Source of the DNA: a methanotrophic endosymbiont of Bathymodiolus puteoserpentis (Logatchev)
GTDB lineage: Bacteria; Pseudomonadota; Gammaproteobacteria; Methylococcales; Methylomonadaceae
NCBI RefSeq assembly: GCF_900128525.1
Contig: NZ_FQTQ01000134.1
Coordinates: forward strand, 20,219 to 84,218
Direction: 5' to 3'
DNA: 64,000 bases
Shown here: positions 37,269 to 46,800 of the stretch, in pieces
Position numbering within the stretch: position 1 is the first letter of the stretch
Layout of the letters: each line of letters opens with the position of its first letter
Translations under genes and position numbers: made by a program
The notes under the pieces: generated by a model
The model's database searches: none
Told to the model about the DNA's origin: nothing
Seen by the model: only the letters and a program-made list of their open reading frames with translations

Positions 37269-37507
37269 CAGTCAAGTTCCTTAGAACATGACTCAATACT
37301 TTCTTTAAGCCCATTTTGTATAGACTCTCTCATATTAGGTACTGATGATAGGTATAGCGTTTCAGAAATAGCATTCCAGTCTTCTTCAGAAACTAAAACA
37401 GCATTATTTCTTTTTCCTTTTATTGTAATTGGTTGATGAGTAATTGCTGTTTCATCAATCAACTTGTAAAGTTTTGATCGTGCTTCTGTTACATTAAGAA
37501 TAGTCAT
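37265..37507 (-). CDS. Phd/YefM family antitoxin
   Basis: An 80-residue antitoxin: MTILNVTEARSKLYKLIDET, PITIKGKRNNAVLVSEEDWNAISETLYLL-like core, then an acidic C-terminus. It is the upstream partner of the YoeB/Txe-like toxin with a four-base overlap. A good ribosome binding site (AGGAG) lies just before the ATG on the minus strand. Palindromic ACGTAACAGC-type sequence upstream may be the operator, but no clear TGTACA core is visible. Confidence 0.87.
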   Translation of the reverse strand: MTILNVTEARSKLYKLIDETAITHQPITIKGKRNNAVLVSEEDWNAISETLYLSSVPNMRESIQNGLKESIESCSKELDW

Positions 37508-37809
37508 ATATTTCTCCTGACAATAAATATACGCTATACCGTACGTAACAGCAATATGTATTTACGGAACATAACAAGGCTTTTATTGACCAAAACTAGT
37601 CCAGATTTGTTGGTCATTAACAGCAACTATTTAATTAAGCGTGTGTTTTAAAAATTTCAATAATTAGTTTTCAAGCTTAACTAGTACAGTACGTATTATG
37701 CCAACGATGTGTTTTGTTTCTCAGTATATCTGATGACACACTCTGAATAGGTTTGATGGTTTAGGAGCTATAATCGAATAAGCTGTTCATTAGCATATGG
37801 GGTGCAGAA
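37508..37809. other. Intergenic region upstream of the antitoxin
   Basis: A 302-base gap between the diguanylate cyclase fragment and the divergent-looking antitoxin start (both genes are on the minus strand). It should hold the antitoxin promoter. CTATACCGTACGTAAC near 37534 is a partly palindromic stretch. No gene is seen. Confidence 0.4.
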
Positions 37810-38334
37810 CTAATGTAAGTGTTTCTGTGTGGGTGGTGACTGTATCGTTTTGTTTAGCAGGTCAGATGCGAGTACATAACGATTTTTGCCTAATCTCTTT
37901 GCTTCATACATAGCAGTGTCAGCATATTTTATTAATAAATCAGCTTCATGATGGTCTTTAGGATATAGGCTGATGCCAATACTGGCACTGATATGGACGA
38001 TTTTATCCTGAATTAGAAAGCTCTCATTTAGTTGCTGTAAAACAGTGCTGGCGATTCTTTCTGCAGCTTTTATGTGGGTAATAGAAGAAAGTATTAGGGT
38101 AAATTCATCACCGCCCATTCGGGCAACGGTATCCTCTTCACGGCAACATTTAAGGAGGCGTTGACTGACGAGTTTGAGTAGTTGATCACCAGCATCATGC
38201 CCTAAATTGTCGTTAACTGCTTTGAAACCATCCAAGTCTATAAATAGCACGGCTAAAGCTTTGAGGTGACGTTTATTGTGCAAGATCTCTTGTGTTAATC
38301 GTTCTTGAAAGAGTAATCGGTTAGGAATGAGCAC
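37810..38334 (-). pseudogene. C-terminal fragment of a diguanylate cyclase (GGDEF domain)
   Basis: This is the 3' part of a gene cut by a family A element. From IPNRLLFQERL it encodes nearly a whole GGDEF domain: FIDLDGFKAVNDNLGHDAGDQLL, the catalytic RMGGDEF, and an inhibitory-site RxxD (REED) five residues before it, then HISASIGISLYPKD. Its first codons (MLIP) come from the element end. It could be translated alone as a soluble GGDEF fragment, but it lacks the membrane sensor. Together with 38564-39565 it was one gene. Confidence 0.85.
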
Positions 38335-38579
38335 AAATTAATTTAGGCAAGTTCAATTTAAGAATTATAATGATGCAACTCATAAACTTTATTTAAAATC
38401 GACCCAAGATAAAACCTTACTCATGCAGAGGGTTTTAAAGAGTCAATGCGAATTGTATTTGATGAGCACCTGAGGCAATGGAATTATACTGCCATTGCAC
38501 CTGAGGCAATGGAATTATACTGCCATTCCTGACGCAACAACTTTATAAGTTGCCTAAGTTATTTCATGCACATTCCTTA
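38321..38579. mobile_element. Family A-type element inserted in a diguanylate cyclase gene
   Basis: About 253 bp between two TTA copies (38321-38323 and 38577-38579). Its ends GGAATGAGCAC and TGCACATTCC are inverted repeats shared with the 105-bp family A copies, while its interior differs and carries two tandem 31-base units (38466-38527). Removing it with one TTA rejoins the host gene as GLANRLLF in frame. No transposase is encoded, so a non-autonomous element is the best description. Confidence 0.85.
38466..38527 (+). repeat. Two tandem 31-base units inside the element
   Basis: The unit starts GCACCTGAGGCAATGG and ends ATACTGCCATT and occurs twice without change. Each unit has AATGG/CCATT inverted arms. 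Two units without spacers do not make a CRISPR array. Confidence 0.9.
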
Positions 38580-39565
38580 GCGAGTCCAGTCAGTGGGTCG
38601 TGAAAGGCTATTTTTCTCAGGTTTTCTTCTTTTTCTTTTTGTTTGGTTACATCGTGAATAGTGCAAATAACACTGGGTATTCCTTTAAATATATTTTTTT
38701 GGCATTCAATTTTTATTGGAAAGGATATGCCCCGTCTAGTGTGGCCTATAGGTGACGATTTATGAAACGTCAGTATGTTGTTGATTGATAGCCTGTTAGG
38801 TATGCCATCTGGGTATTGAAAAAGTTGATTAGCAGCTTGGTTGCTAAAGATGATTTCCTTTGCTTCATTATAAATAATAATACTTGTTTCTATGGTATTG
38901 AAAACGGCATTCAAGGCTTGATTGTTTTTAGAGGCTATATGCTTATTTTTAATTAAGCGTCCGGTAATATAAAGAAACGTAAGCAAGGCTAAAACGAGTG
39001 CTGCGGACTGAATTAAGCGTAATAATTGAATTTTCCTATTTGCTTCTTGTTCCAGTACTAAGGTCATTTGGCGCATTGATTCTAATAAAGCAAGATTGTG
39101 CTGAAGGGTGTTTTTTATTGCTTGATCAAGTAACGTTGCTGTTGATGTAGCTGGGTCCAAGCTAAGTAAAATCGAGGGCTGAAGGATCGTCCAAAGTTGC
39201 CGCCCTTGAGCAAGGTGTTGACGGGCTTGTGAAGGTTTAATTGCACTAATAAAAACCGGTTTATGATCACCATCTAAAGTATTGCCACCTTCTTCAAAAG
39301 CTTTAAGGGTGTTGTCAAAAAGTTGTATTGCCGTTTTTAGTTCGGTTCGAGCGGTTTGCTTTTCTGTGTCAGTTGGGCCTAGTTTTACCAGTAATAAAGA
39401 TTTACTAATGCGTTGCGATAGCATACGTTGGCGTCCAGCTAGGTTAATGGTGAGTGCGCTCTTGCTTAGGCTATCAGATATCCAGTAGTTTATTAATAGT
39501 GCAGAAATATCAAATACTATAAACAGAATAATGGGAAAGAAGATAGCGTATTTTTGTTTGTCCAT
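38564..39565 (-). pseudogene. N-terminal fragment of a PilJ-domain sensor diguanylate cyclase
   Basis: This 333-codon frame encodes two membrane helices (about residues 8-28 and 183-202) around a periplasmic PilJ/type IV pili sensor domain (INLAGRQRMLSQRISKSLL). A PAS-like domain follows (ALNAVFNTIETSIIIYNEAKEI), then the start of a GGDEF domain (IAFHDPLTGLA). It then runs into the inserted element and stops after KECA. Sensing and signalling output are therefore separated. The upstream genes are a FliK-like gene and an HDOD gene on the same strand. Confidence 0.87.
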
Positions 39566-39609
39566 AAAATGATTTAACTAAAAGTGGGGCGATATTTAAA
39601 TACGGTGCT

Positions 39610-41418
39610 TTACGCATTGTCATCAAATAAAGTGTGTTTATCAATGTTTGTTACTGCTGTTGGTGTTTTATTGGCTGATTTTTGGGTCACATTGATATTA
39701 CCCGGCGTTAACCCTTCTGCTTCAAAACGGCTTGTTAAGTAATCTAAATTATCTTGTATTAGTTTTATGGTCTTAGCCCCTTCGCTCCAAAAATTGGTAT
39801 GTATTGTATTATCAAAATAAGAAATTTTGCAGTGCAGTGTGTTTAAATGAGGGGGGGATAAGGTGATCGTTGCTGACCAAGTTTTTTGTTCGGTTTGTTG
39901 AGACTTTTTATGTTTTTTTTCGATCTCTATTTTAATTGAGGTGGTGAGTTTTTTTTCAGTAAAGGGTAAGTCGATTACCCAGACTTGTTTATTTTGATCT
40001 TCTTGCGGTAATGACTTGAGTTGATTGAGTACTAGCCGAGCTAGAGCGCCCTCTGATTTGTTTTGTAGATCTTTAAGTAGCTTCTGAAGCTGATCATCGC
40101 TGGCTAGGTTGTTTTTGTCTACTTGATATTCGTGCTGTAGTGCTTGGACAAATTTTAATAGCACCGCTTTAAAGTCTGAACTGAGTGTCAGTTCTGTTTT
40201 TTGTTTCGTGTGAGCTAACTTGGCTTCCAGATAAAGACCGCTATTATCCAGTGACTTTTTAAGTTGCGTGCCTTCTGTTAGTTGTTGTGGCTTGGGTAAG
40301 TCGCGTAGTATTTCTTGAGCAAGGCGTTTAAGTGTTTCTGATATTTTTTCATTGCTGGCAATTTGTGGGAAGGTGCGAATTAATTGATTGAGTAATTCGG
40401 GTGCAGCAATTTCTTTAGGCAGGTGATCTTTGATTGCGCTGGTAATGGTTTGTTCTGGGTTTTGGTACGGGAGAATTTGAAGCTGTACTTGTGGCTCGGT
40501 TTTTATGACTTGTAGCGTAAGGGCTTGTTGGGGGCTGAGTGCTGGCAAAGGGGTTGATTTTGATATTGGAAAATCAATGTTAATGAGTGTTTTAGGGCGG
40601 GCAGGAGTGGTATTTTTAGTTGTTTCAATAGCGCTACTGGGAGCCACAGTATTTTGTGTGGTTGTCGATAAAATAGGCGCTGATTTAGGCGTGACAAAGT
40701 TTTGTGTTTTTAGCGGTTCAATCGTGTTTTTCGTGGCTGTAGCTTTAGTCGGTGGCTCTGACTGTAATGCTGCTGATTTAGCTGCCAAAAAGCGCTGTGT
40801 TTTTATGCTTTTGTCGGTGTCGCTTGATAAGCTAGAAGAAGGGATATGTAGGCGTAGCTTAAGGCTTTTAGCGTCACTGTCAATTACTGTTGCACTCAGT
40901 AATTGTTGAGGTTTTAATGTGGATAACAGTGCGCTATGTGCAGTGTTCTTAGGCGTTTGTAGTATGTGTACTGCAATACGGGGATCGGTACGAGGTATGT
41001 TAGTTTTAGCGGCTTCTGTCTGTGAGACGTTTAAGTTAGTTTGTAAAATGAGTGTTGGTGCATTGCGTTTAATATCGGCTGGGACTGAAGTATTATTTGT
41101 TTTACTTGACTGTAAGAGCTGCTCAGGAGTTAAAACTTTGACCTCAGGTTGAGGCTGTAATTTAATCACTATTAACTTTACAGCTTGTCCTGATTGTAAT
41201 GGTAACGCTTGTTGTTTACTTTCAGAGGGTTCATTTTTGAGAAAGGCGGCAATTTTTTTGTTTTCTATGCTCAGTTGAATGTTTTTTTTGTCTTGGCTAA
41301 CCTGTACGATGCTGGCATTAATTTGTTGCCCTATTTTTAAATTTTCTGTACCGCTTTTCGTTGGGCTAAGCGTGTTAAGTATGTGTTGGGCTCGGGGAGG
41401 GATGGGTAGATTAATCAT
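39610..41418 (-). CDS. FliK-like (flagellar hook-length control C-domain) protein
   Basis: A 602-residue protein. The long middle is low in complexity and rich in Thr, Lys, Ala, Pro and Gln, as in hook-length rulers. The C-terminal 110 residues (TWSATITLSPPHLNTLHCKISYFDNTIHTNFWSEG then LDYLTSRFEAEGLTPGNINV) resemble the FliK C-terminal domain. No other flagellar or type III export gene is in the window. It sits three bases after an HDOD gene and may serve another secretion or surface system. Confidence 0.7.
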   Translation of the reverse strand: MINLPIPPRAQHILNTLSPTKSGTENLKIGQQINASIVQVSQDKKNIQLSIENKKIAAFLKNEPSESKQQALPLQSGQAVKLIVIKLQPQPEVKVLTPEQLLQSSKTNNTSVPADIKRNAPTLILQTNLNVSQTEAAKTNIPRTDPRIAVHILQTPKNTAHSALLSTLKPQQLLSATVIDSDAKSLKLRLHIPSSSLSSDTDKSIKTQRFLAAKSAALQSEPPTKATATKNTIEPLKTQNFVTPKSAPILSTTTQNTVAPSSAIETTKNTTPARPKTLINIDFPISKSTPLPALSPQQALTLQVIKTEPQVQLQILPYQNPEQTITSAIKDHLPKEIAAPELLNQLIRTFPQIASNEKISETLKRLAQEILRDLPKPQQLTEGTQLKKSLDNSGLYLEAKLAHTKQKTELTLSSDFKAVLLKFVQALQHEYQVDKNNLASDDQLQKLLKDLQNKSEGALARLVLNQLKSLPQEDQNKQVWVIDLPFTEKKLTTSIKIEIEKKHKKSQQTEQKTWSATITLSPPHLNTLHCKISYFDNTIHTNFWSEGAKTIKLIQDNLDYLTSRFEAEGLTPGNINVTQKSANKTPTAVTNIDKHTLFDDNA

Positions 41419-41420
41419 GG

Positions 41421-42311
41421 TTAAAGCAACAGTTTTTGAATGTCGTTGATTTCATCTTTGGCTTGGTCCAATATATTAATACTAAGATCGATATCTAAAT
41501 TCCCTGAAACGAGTTTTTTGTAAGCAGGAAGTTCATCTAGTTTCGGCATTTTTTTCGGGTCAATTTTACCGATATAACTATGTAATTGAGAAATCATGAC
41601 TATATCTGCATAGTCAGCTTTTTCATTGTTGTTTCTATACCAATTCTCTGAATTGATAATCACGCCTTCAAAATCTTCGTGGAAATCCCATTTGCGTAAA
41701 ATTTGCACGCCGATTTCCACACGTAACTTACGCACTGTTTCAGTTAAATCTTTTGGGCTAGCTAAAATATCTGGTTGTTTGTCGGCATAAGCCAGAATGG
41801 GCACAATACCAATATCATGAATTAAACCCGCTAACATAGCTTTGTCAGGATCAAATCCAGGAGTTTTATGTGCTAATACAGCAGAAATGGCGGCGACATA
41901 GCTACTGTGCTGCCAGAGTTCGTGCATTTTTTTACGAATCACTCGCGAGCTGGCATTAAACACGCCTTTTAAGGCAAAGGTAGTAATAATTTGCTGTGAG
42001 CTCTGTAAGCCTAAGCGAGTGAGAGCCTCGGGACAGCTTTCAATTTTACGACGGCCACGGTATAGAGGGCTATTAGAAATTTTTATCAGTCGTGCAGTGA
42101 TAGAAGGATCAATTTGGACCACGCGAGCAATTTTATTATTATTAGCCGAGCTATCATTAATGGCTTTTTTGATTTTAAACGAGACATCAGGGATCGTAGG
42201 CAAGTCGAGTGAGTCAGACTGCATGAATTTATAGCAGTCGGCATACAGTCGATTTTTTGCTAAGCTTGAGCGTGTTGCTTCGAGGGAGGAGGTTGAATTT
42301 TTTTGGTCCAT
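41421..42311 (-). CDS. HDOD domain protein
   Basis: A 296-residue HDOD protein. LPTIPDVSFKIKKAINDSSANNNKIARVVQIDPSITARLIKISNSPLYRG is the N-terminal HDOD core, followed by EALTRLGLQSSQQIITTFALKGVF and the HD-like pair in LAGLIHDIGIVPIL. HDOD proteins act in signalling, often with c-di-GMP or stress pathways; the exact role is unknown. It leads the minus-strand unit HDOD, FliK-like, diguanylate cyclase. Confidence 0.85.
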   Translation of the reverse strand: MDQKNSTSSLEATRSSLAKNRLYADCYKFMQSDSLDLPTIPDVSFKIKKAINDSSANNNKIARVVQIDPSITARLIKISNSPLYRGRRKIESCPEALTRLGLQSSQQIITTFALKGVFNASSRVIRKKMHELWQHSSYVAAISAVLAHKTPGFDPDKAMLAGLIHDIGIVPILAYADKQPDILASPKDLTETVRKLRVEIGVQILRKWDFHEDFEGVIINSENWYRNNNEKADYADIVMISQLHSYIGKIDPKKMPKLDELPAYKKLVSGNLDIDLSINILDQAKDEINDIQKLLL

Positions 42312-42402
42312 AATGACTATTTTACTGAATGTTATCCAGATACACGCATAATTAGTTTAAAATTACTGTCTTTGCGCATTATTCTTACATTATTCATATT
42401 TT

Positions 42403-43335
42403 ATGCAACCAACATCTGCAGCAACAATTCAAACGCTAATGACGGTAAGGGATTATATTCGTTGGGCGGCTAGTCGTTTTTCTGAAGCAGGACTATTCCA
42501 TGGTCATGGCACTGCAACCGCTTTGGACGATGCGGCTGCTTTAGTTTTACATAGTTTACACCTACCTTATAATTTATCTGAAAGTTATTTTAGTGCGCGT
42601 TTAACTCACACTGAGCGAGAAAAAATTATTGACTTGGTGAATCAACGAGTCAGCTCCCGGGTTCCTTCTGCTTATTTAATGCATGAGGCAATTTTTGCAG
42701 GCTTGCCATTTTATGTAGATGAACGTGTATTAGTGCCGCGCTCTCCCATTGCTGAGTTAATTCAAGAGCAGTTTACCCCTTGGGTTGATGCTGACAGTAT
42801 TGGGCATGTTTTGGACTTATGTACGGGTAGTGCCTGTATTGCTATTTCCTGTGCTTATGCTTTTCCTGATGCTTTAGTGGATGCGGTTGATTTGTCAGAA
42901 GAGGCTTTGGACGTTGCTAAAATTAATCTTGCTAAACATGGGTTGGCAGAGCAGTTAACTTTATATCATTCTGATTTGTTTTCCGCCTTACCGGCACAGA
43001 AATATGATTTAATTGTCTCTAATCCTCCGTATGTAGCTATTGCTGAATGGGAGCAATTGCCCGCTGAATTTCATGCTGAGCCAGAAATGGGTTTTACCGG
43101 TGGCGAGTCGGGGTTAGATTTAGTCATTAAGATTTTAGTTGATGCTGCTGATTACTTGTCTGAACAAGGTATTTTGGTGATTGAAGTAGGTAGTAGCGCG
43201 GAAACTTTGCAGGAAAAATTTCCGGATATACCGTTTTACTGGCTGAATTTTGAAAACGGTGGCGACGGGGTGTTTTTGCTGACAGCAGAGCAAGTTTTTG
43301 TATTTAATGAACAATTTAAAGCAGCATTGAGGTAA
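42403..43335 (+). CDS. prmB: 50S ribosomal protein L3 glutamine methyltransferase PrmB
   Basis: PrmB methylates Gln150 of ribosomal protein L3 with SAM. The 310-residue protein has a helical N-domain ([22 protein letters not shown]) and a Rossmann methyltransferase domain with [15 protein letters not shown] near residue 140. The catalytic NPPY is in [25 protein letters not shown] near 205. The combination with the following aroC is common in gammaproteobacteria and separates PrmB from PrmC. Confidence 0.94.
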   Translation: MQPTSAATIQTLMTVRDYIRWAASRFSEAGLFHGHGTATALDDAAALVLHSLHLPYNLSESYFSARLTHTEREKIIDLVNQRVSSRVPSAYLMHEAIFAGLPFYVDERVLVPRSPIAELIQEQFTPWVDADSIGHVLDLCTGSACIAISCAYAFPDALVDAVDLSEEALDVAKINLAKHGLAEQLTLYHSDLFSALPAQKYDLIVSNPPYVAIAEWEQLPAEFHAEPEMGFTGGESGLDLVIKILVDAADYLSEQGILVIEVGSSAETLQEKFPDIPFYWLNFENGGDGVFLLTAEQVFVFNEQFKAALR

Positions 43336-43337
43336 AT

Positions 43338-44426
43338 ATGTCGGGTAATAGTATAGGAAAATTATTTACAGTGACCACTTTTGGTGAAAGTCACGGTATT
43401 GCATTAGGCGCAACGATTGATGGCTGTCCACCGGGATTAGAATTAACGGAAGCGGATTTACAAGGGGATTTAGATCGTCGCCGACCTGGTACGTCAAGAC
43501 ATACTACGCAACGTCGTGAGGCTGACCAAGTAGAGATTTTATCGGGTGTATTTGAGGGTAAAACCACAGGTACGCCAATTGGTTTATTAATAAAAAATAC
43601 CGATCAGCGTTCCAAAGATTATGCCAATATTGCTGAGACTTATCGCCCCGGTCATGCAGATTATGTTTATGACCATAAATATGGTTTTAGAGATTATCGT
43701 GGTGGTGGGCGCTCTTCGGCTAGAGAGACGGCCATGCGCGTTGCTGCGGGCGGCATTGCTAAAAAATATTTAAAGCAACAATACGGTATTGAAATTCGTG
43801 GTTATTTGTCTCAATTAGGCCCGATTAAAATCGAAGCGATTGATTGGGCAGCGATGGATAAGAGTGAGTTCTTTTGTCCAGATGCGAGTAAAGAGGCTGA
43901 ATTAGTGGCTTATATGGATGCTTTGCGTAAAGAGGGTGATTCAATTGGCGCGAAAGTTAATGTTATGGCAACAAATGTACCGCCAGGCTTAGGCGAGCCT
44001 ATTTTTGACCGTTTAGATGCTGATTTAGCGCATGCCTTAATGAGCATTAATGCCGTCAAAGGCATAGAAATTGGCGATGGTTTTGATTGCGTAAATAGTA
44101 AAGGTACAAATTTTAGAGACGAGATGACGCCTGAAGGTTTTTTGAGCAATCATGCAGGGGGAATTTTAGGGGGAATTTCTAGTGGCCAAGAAATTATTGC
44201 TAGTATTGCTTTAAAACCAACGTCTAGTTTGCATTTACCGGGACGCAGCATTAATCGTGATGGTGAGGCAATTGAAGTCGTGACGAAAGGGCGACATGAT
44301 CCCTGTGTTGGTATTCGTGCAACACCTATTGCTGAAGCCATGATGGCGATTGTATTAATGGATCATATGTTGCGGCATAGGGCGCAGAATCATGATGTGC
44401 ATTCTACTTTGCCTGTCTTGCGTTAA
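43338..44426 (+). CDS. aroC: Chorismate synthase
   Basis: AroC makes chorismate from EPSP with reduced FMN, the last common step to aromatic amino acids, folate and quinones. The 362-residue protein has [46 protein letters not shown] signature, [29 protein letters not shown] and [13 protein letters not shown]. It starts two bases after prmB. ubiA in this window also depends on chorismate-derived 4-hydroxybenzoate. Confidence 0.97.
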   Translation: MSGNSIGKLFTVTTFGESHGIALGATIDGCPPGLELTEADLQGDLDRRRPGTSRHTTQRREADQVEILSGVFEGKTTGTPIGLLIKNTDQRSKDYANIAETYRPGHADYVYDHKYGFRDYRGGGRSSARETAMRVAAGGIAKKYLKQQYGIEIRGYLSQLGPIKIEAIDWAAMDKSEFFCPDASKEAELVAYMDALRKEGDSIGAKVNVMATNVPPGLGEPIFDRLDADLAHALMSINAVKGIEIGDGFDCVNSKGTNFRDEMTPEGFLSNHAGGILGGISSGQEIIASIALKPTSSLHLPGRSINRDGEAIEVVTKGRHDPCVGIRATPIAEAMMAIVLMDHMLRHRAQNHDVHSTLPVLR

Positions 44427-44433
44427 CTAGACA

Positions 44434-45600
44434 GTGCAAACTAAAATTCCTTATTGGCGTTTATCGGGTTTTTATTTCTTCTATTTCGCAACCTTAGGCG
44501 GCTTTTTACCTTATTGGAGTTTATATCTTAAAGATTGTGGCTTTAATGCGGCTGAAATTGGCGAATTAACCGCTTTATTAGTGGGTACTAAAATTATTGC
44601 TCCCAACCTTTGGGGGTGGATTGCCGATCATACGGGCAAAAGTTTACGTGTGATTCGTATTGCGTCTTTTTTTGCTATGGTTTTGTTTGCTGGTTTTTTA
44701 TACCAGCAATCGTACCAATGGTTTGCTTTGGTGACCATAGGGTTTAGTTTTTTTTGGAATGCTGCGCTGCCGCAATTTGAAGCCGCTACCTTGCATCACT
44801 TGAAAAAGGAGCCGCACCGATATAGTAATATCCGCTTATGGGGCTCGATAGGCTTTATAGTGACGGTTTTAGGGGTAGGCTATTTGTTGGATTTATACCC
44901 TATTGACTTGTTGCCTTGGTTTATTATTGTTTTACTGGCTTTGATTTGGTTAATTTCTTTAGTTATACCGGAAGTGACAGTGGCTAAAGCGAGTCAAGCT
45001 GTGATTGGTATAGGGCAAATTATTAAGCAGCCTGAAGTGATTGCTTTCTTATGCGTTTATATGTTATTGCAGGCATCACATGGCCCTTATTATGTGTTTT
45101 TTTCTATCTACTTAAAGCAATATGATTATTCAGCAACGATAATCGGTTTACTTTGGTCACTTGGTGCATGTGCAGAGATTATTGTTTTTGTCTTTATGCG
45201 TCAGTTGCTAAAACTTAATTCGCTACGTCATATATTGTTAGTTAGTTGTTTGTTGGCGGTATTAAGGTGGTTATTAATCGCTTGGTATGTTGATAATATG
45301 TGGTTATTAATAGGTGCTCAACTATTACATGCAGCAACTTTTGGTTCGGCGCATGTGGCAGCTATGCATTTAGTGCAAAATTATTTTGGTCAACATCATC
45401 AAGGTAAAGGTCAGGCGTTTTATAGCAGTCTTAGTTTTGGTTTAGGTGGTATGCTGGGTGGCTTGTATAGTGGTTACGGTTGGGATCTTTACGGCGCTCA
45501 GTGGGTGTTTAGTTTTGCTGCGGCTTTAAGTTTTTTGGCTTATATTATTGCGGCTATTTGGGTAGGTAAAGGTAAGGCGCTTGTTCATCAGGAAGCGTGA
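44434..45600 (+). CDS. MFS transporter (HcaT/nucleoside-symporter-like group)
   Basis: A 388-residue transporter with 12 membrane helices in two halves. YWRLSGFYFFYFATLGGFLPYWSLYLKDCGFNAAEIG and WGWIADHTGKSLRVI (the MFS loop 2-3 region) place it in the MFS_1-like group that includes the E. coli phenylpropionate transporter HcaT. FGSAHVAAMHLVQNYFGQHHQGKGQAFYSS is also typical. The substrate cannot be read from sequence. Starts with GTG eight bases after aroC, so it is probably in the same transcript. Confidence 0.85.
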   Translation: MQTKIPYWRLSGFYFFYFATLGGFLPYWSLYLKDCGFNAAEIGELTALLVGTKIIAPNLWGWIADHTGKSLRVIRIASFFAMVLFAGFLYQQSYQWFALVTIGFSFFWNAALPQFEAATLHHLKKEPHRYSNIRLWGSIGFIVTVLGVGYLLDLYPIDLLPWFIIVLLALIWLISLVIPEVTVAKASQAVIGIGQIIKQPEVIAFLCVYMLLQASHGPYYVFFSIYLKQYDYSATIIGLLWSLGACAEIIVFVFMRQLLKLNSLRHILLVSCLLAVLRWLLIAWYVDNMWLLIGAQLLHAATFGSAHVAAMHLVQNYFGQHHQGKGQAFYSSLSFGLGGMLGGLYSGYGWDLYGAQWVFSFAAALSFLAYIIAAIWVGKGKALVHQEA

Positions 45601-45773
45601 GTTAAAAGTAATAGGTATAAGGCGGTAAATTATTTGCAAGGCAGATGAGAGAATGTAGGCCGTGACTTTAAGACAGCTGATAATAGAAATAGGGACTTTC
45701 ATATTTCTGGGGTCGCGTTTCAGCCTTTATATTTGTTTAGGTATTAATGGGTTATTTAAAAAAGGAAAAATCG

Positions 45774-46391
45774 GTGTTTGAGTTAATTCAAAGTGGGGGA
45801 TTATTAATGATCCCTATTTTATTTTGTTCTGTTTTAGCCATGGGCATTATTGGCGAGCGTTTTTTAACCTTACAAAAAAAGAAAATTGTACCGCCTGAGT
45901 TGGTGGATCAAGTCTGGGAATTAGCTAAGGCTAAAAAATTAGATGCTAAGACGATCAAGCATTTAAAGGAAAGTTCTCCCTTAGGAATGATTCTTGCGAG
46001 TGGTCTAATGAGTCGTAGTTTAGGTCGGGATGTTATGAAAGAGGCGATCGTTGACTCTGGAAGGCACGTCGCTCATAAATTAGAGCGCTTCTTAAATACC
46101 TTAGGTACGATTGCCACTATTACCCCTTTGCTCGGTTTACTGGGCACTGTTTTAGGTATGATCAAGGTTTTTGCTGCTATTGTGAGTCATGGTGTTGGTG
46201 ATCCAACGGTTTTAGCGGGTGGGATATCTGAGGCTTTAATTACCACAGCAGCGGGTTTAGCCGTCGCTATTCCTTGTGTTATTTTTCATCGTTATTTCGA
46301 TGGCTTAGTCGATGTCTATGTTTTAAATATGGAAGAGGAATCTTTGAAATTAATTGAAGTAATTCATGGTACGTATGAAGGCTTAGAATGA
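45774..46391 (+). CDS. exbB: MotA/TolQ/ExbB proton channel family protein
   Basis: An ExbB/TolQ-type subunit with three helices: [22 protein letters not shown] near the N-terminus, and two at about residues 110-135 and 155-180. [24 protein letters not shown] and [21 protein letters not shown] are the family signature. GTG 45774 is preferred because AAGGAAAAA lies upstream; ATG 45747 would add nine residues. With ExbD it uses proton flow to energise an outer-membrane process. Context beside lpxK hints at envelope function. Confidence 0.9.
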   Translation: MFELIQSGGLLMIPILFCSVLAMGIIGERFLTLQKKKIVPPELVDQVWELAKAKKLDAKTIKHLKESSPLGMILASGLMSRSLGRDVMKEAIVDSGRHVAHKLERFLNTLGTIATITPLLGLLGTVLGMIKVFAAIVSHGVGDPTVLAGGISEALITTAAGLAVAIPCVIFHRYFDGLVDVYVLNMEEESLKLIEVIHGTYEGLE

Positions 46392-46795
46392 ATTTTCGCA
46401 ATAAAAAACATAAACCTTTAGAAGTTTCTTTAACACCCATGATTGATGTGGTTTTTTTGTTATTGATCTTTTTTATGGTGACCACCAGCTTCAGTAAAGA
46501 GACATCTATTAAAATTCAACTACCACAAGCTGATGGCCAGGAAACAGAGCAGCATAAACAAGTGTTACGCTTAACGATTGATAAGTCAGGACAGTTTTTT
46601 ATTGATGGCCGTGCATTACAGGATAAAAGTTTGGCGACTTTAACTAAAGCATTAACCGCTGCTGTTACAAATAAACAAATGCCGTTAGTCATTAGTGCTG
46701 ATGCGAGTGCGCCTGTACAGGCAGCTATTTCTGCCTTAGATGTTGCCAATAAAATTGGTTTTAAAAGTATTAGTTTTAGCACGCAAAAAGAGTAA
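46388..46795 (+). CDS. exbD: ExbD/TolR family biopolymer transport protein
   Basis: A 135-residue partner of ExbB. One N-terminal helix ([22 protein letters not shown]) carries the essential Asp in TPMIDVVF, followed by a periplasmic domain. The ATG overlaps the exbB stop by four bases. Followed by lpxK after five bases. In many gammaproteobacteria msbA lies between exbD and lpxK; it is absent here. Confidence 0.93.
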   Translation: MNFRNKKHKPLEVSLTPMIDVVFLLLIFFMVTTSFSKETSIKIQLPQADGQETEQHKQVLRLTIDKSGQFFIDGRALQDKSLATLTKALTAAVTNKQMPLVISADASAPVQAAISALDVANKIGFKSISFSTQKE

Positions 46796-46800
46796 AAAAT

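Noticed and set aside
38466..38527. Possible CRISPR repeats
   Set aside because: Only two adjacent 31-base units without spacers, inside a transposable-type element, and no cas genes.
40505..41152. Two plus-strand open frames antisense to the FliK-like gene
   Set aside because: The long frames result from the low-complexity Thr/Ala/Lys codons of the opposite strand; hydrophobic look is a mirror of that composition.
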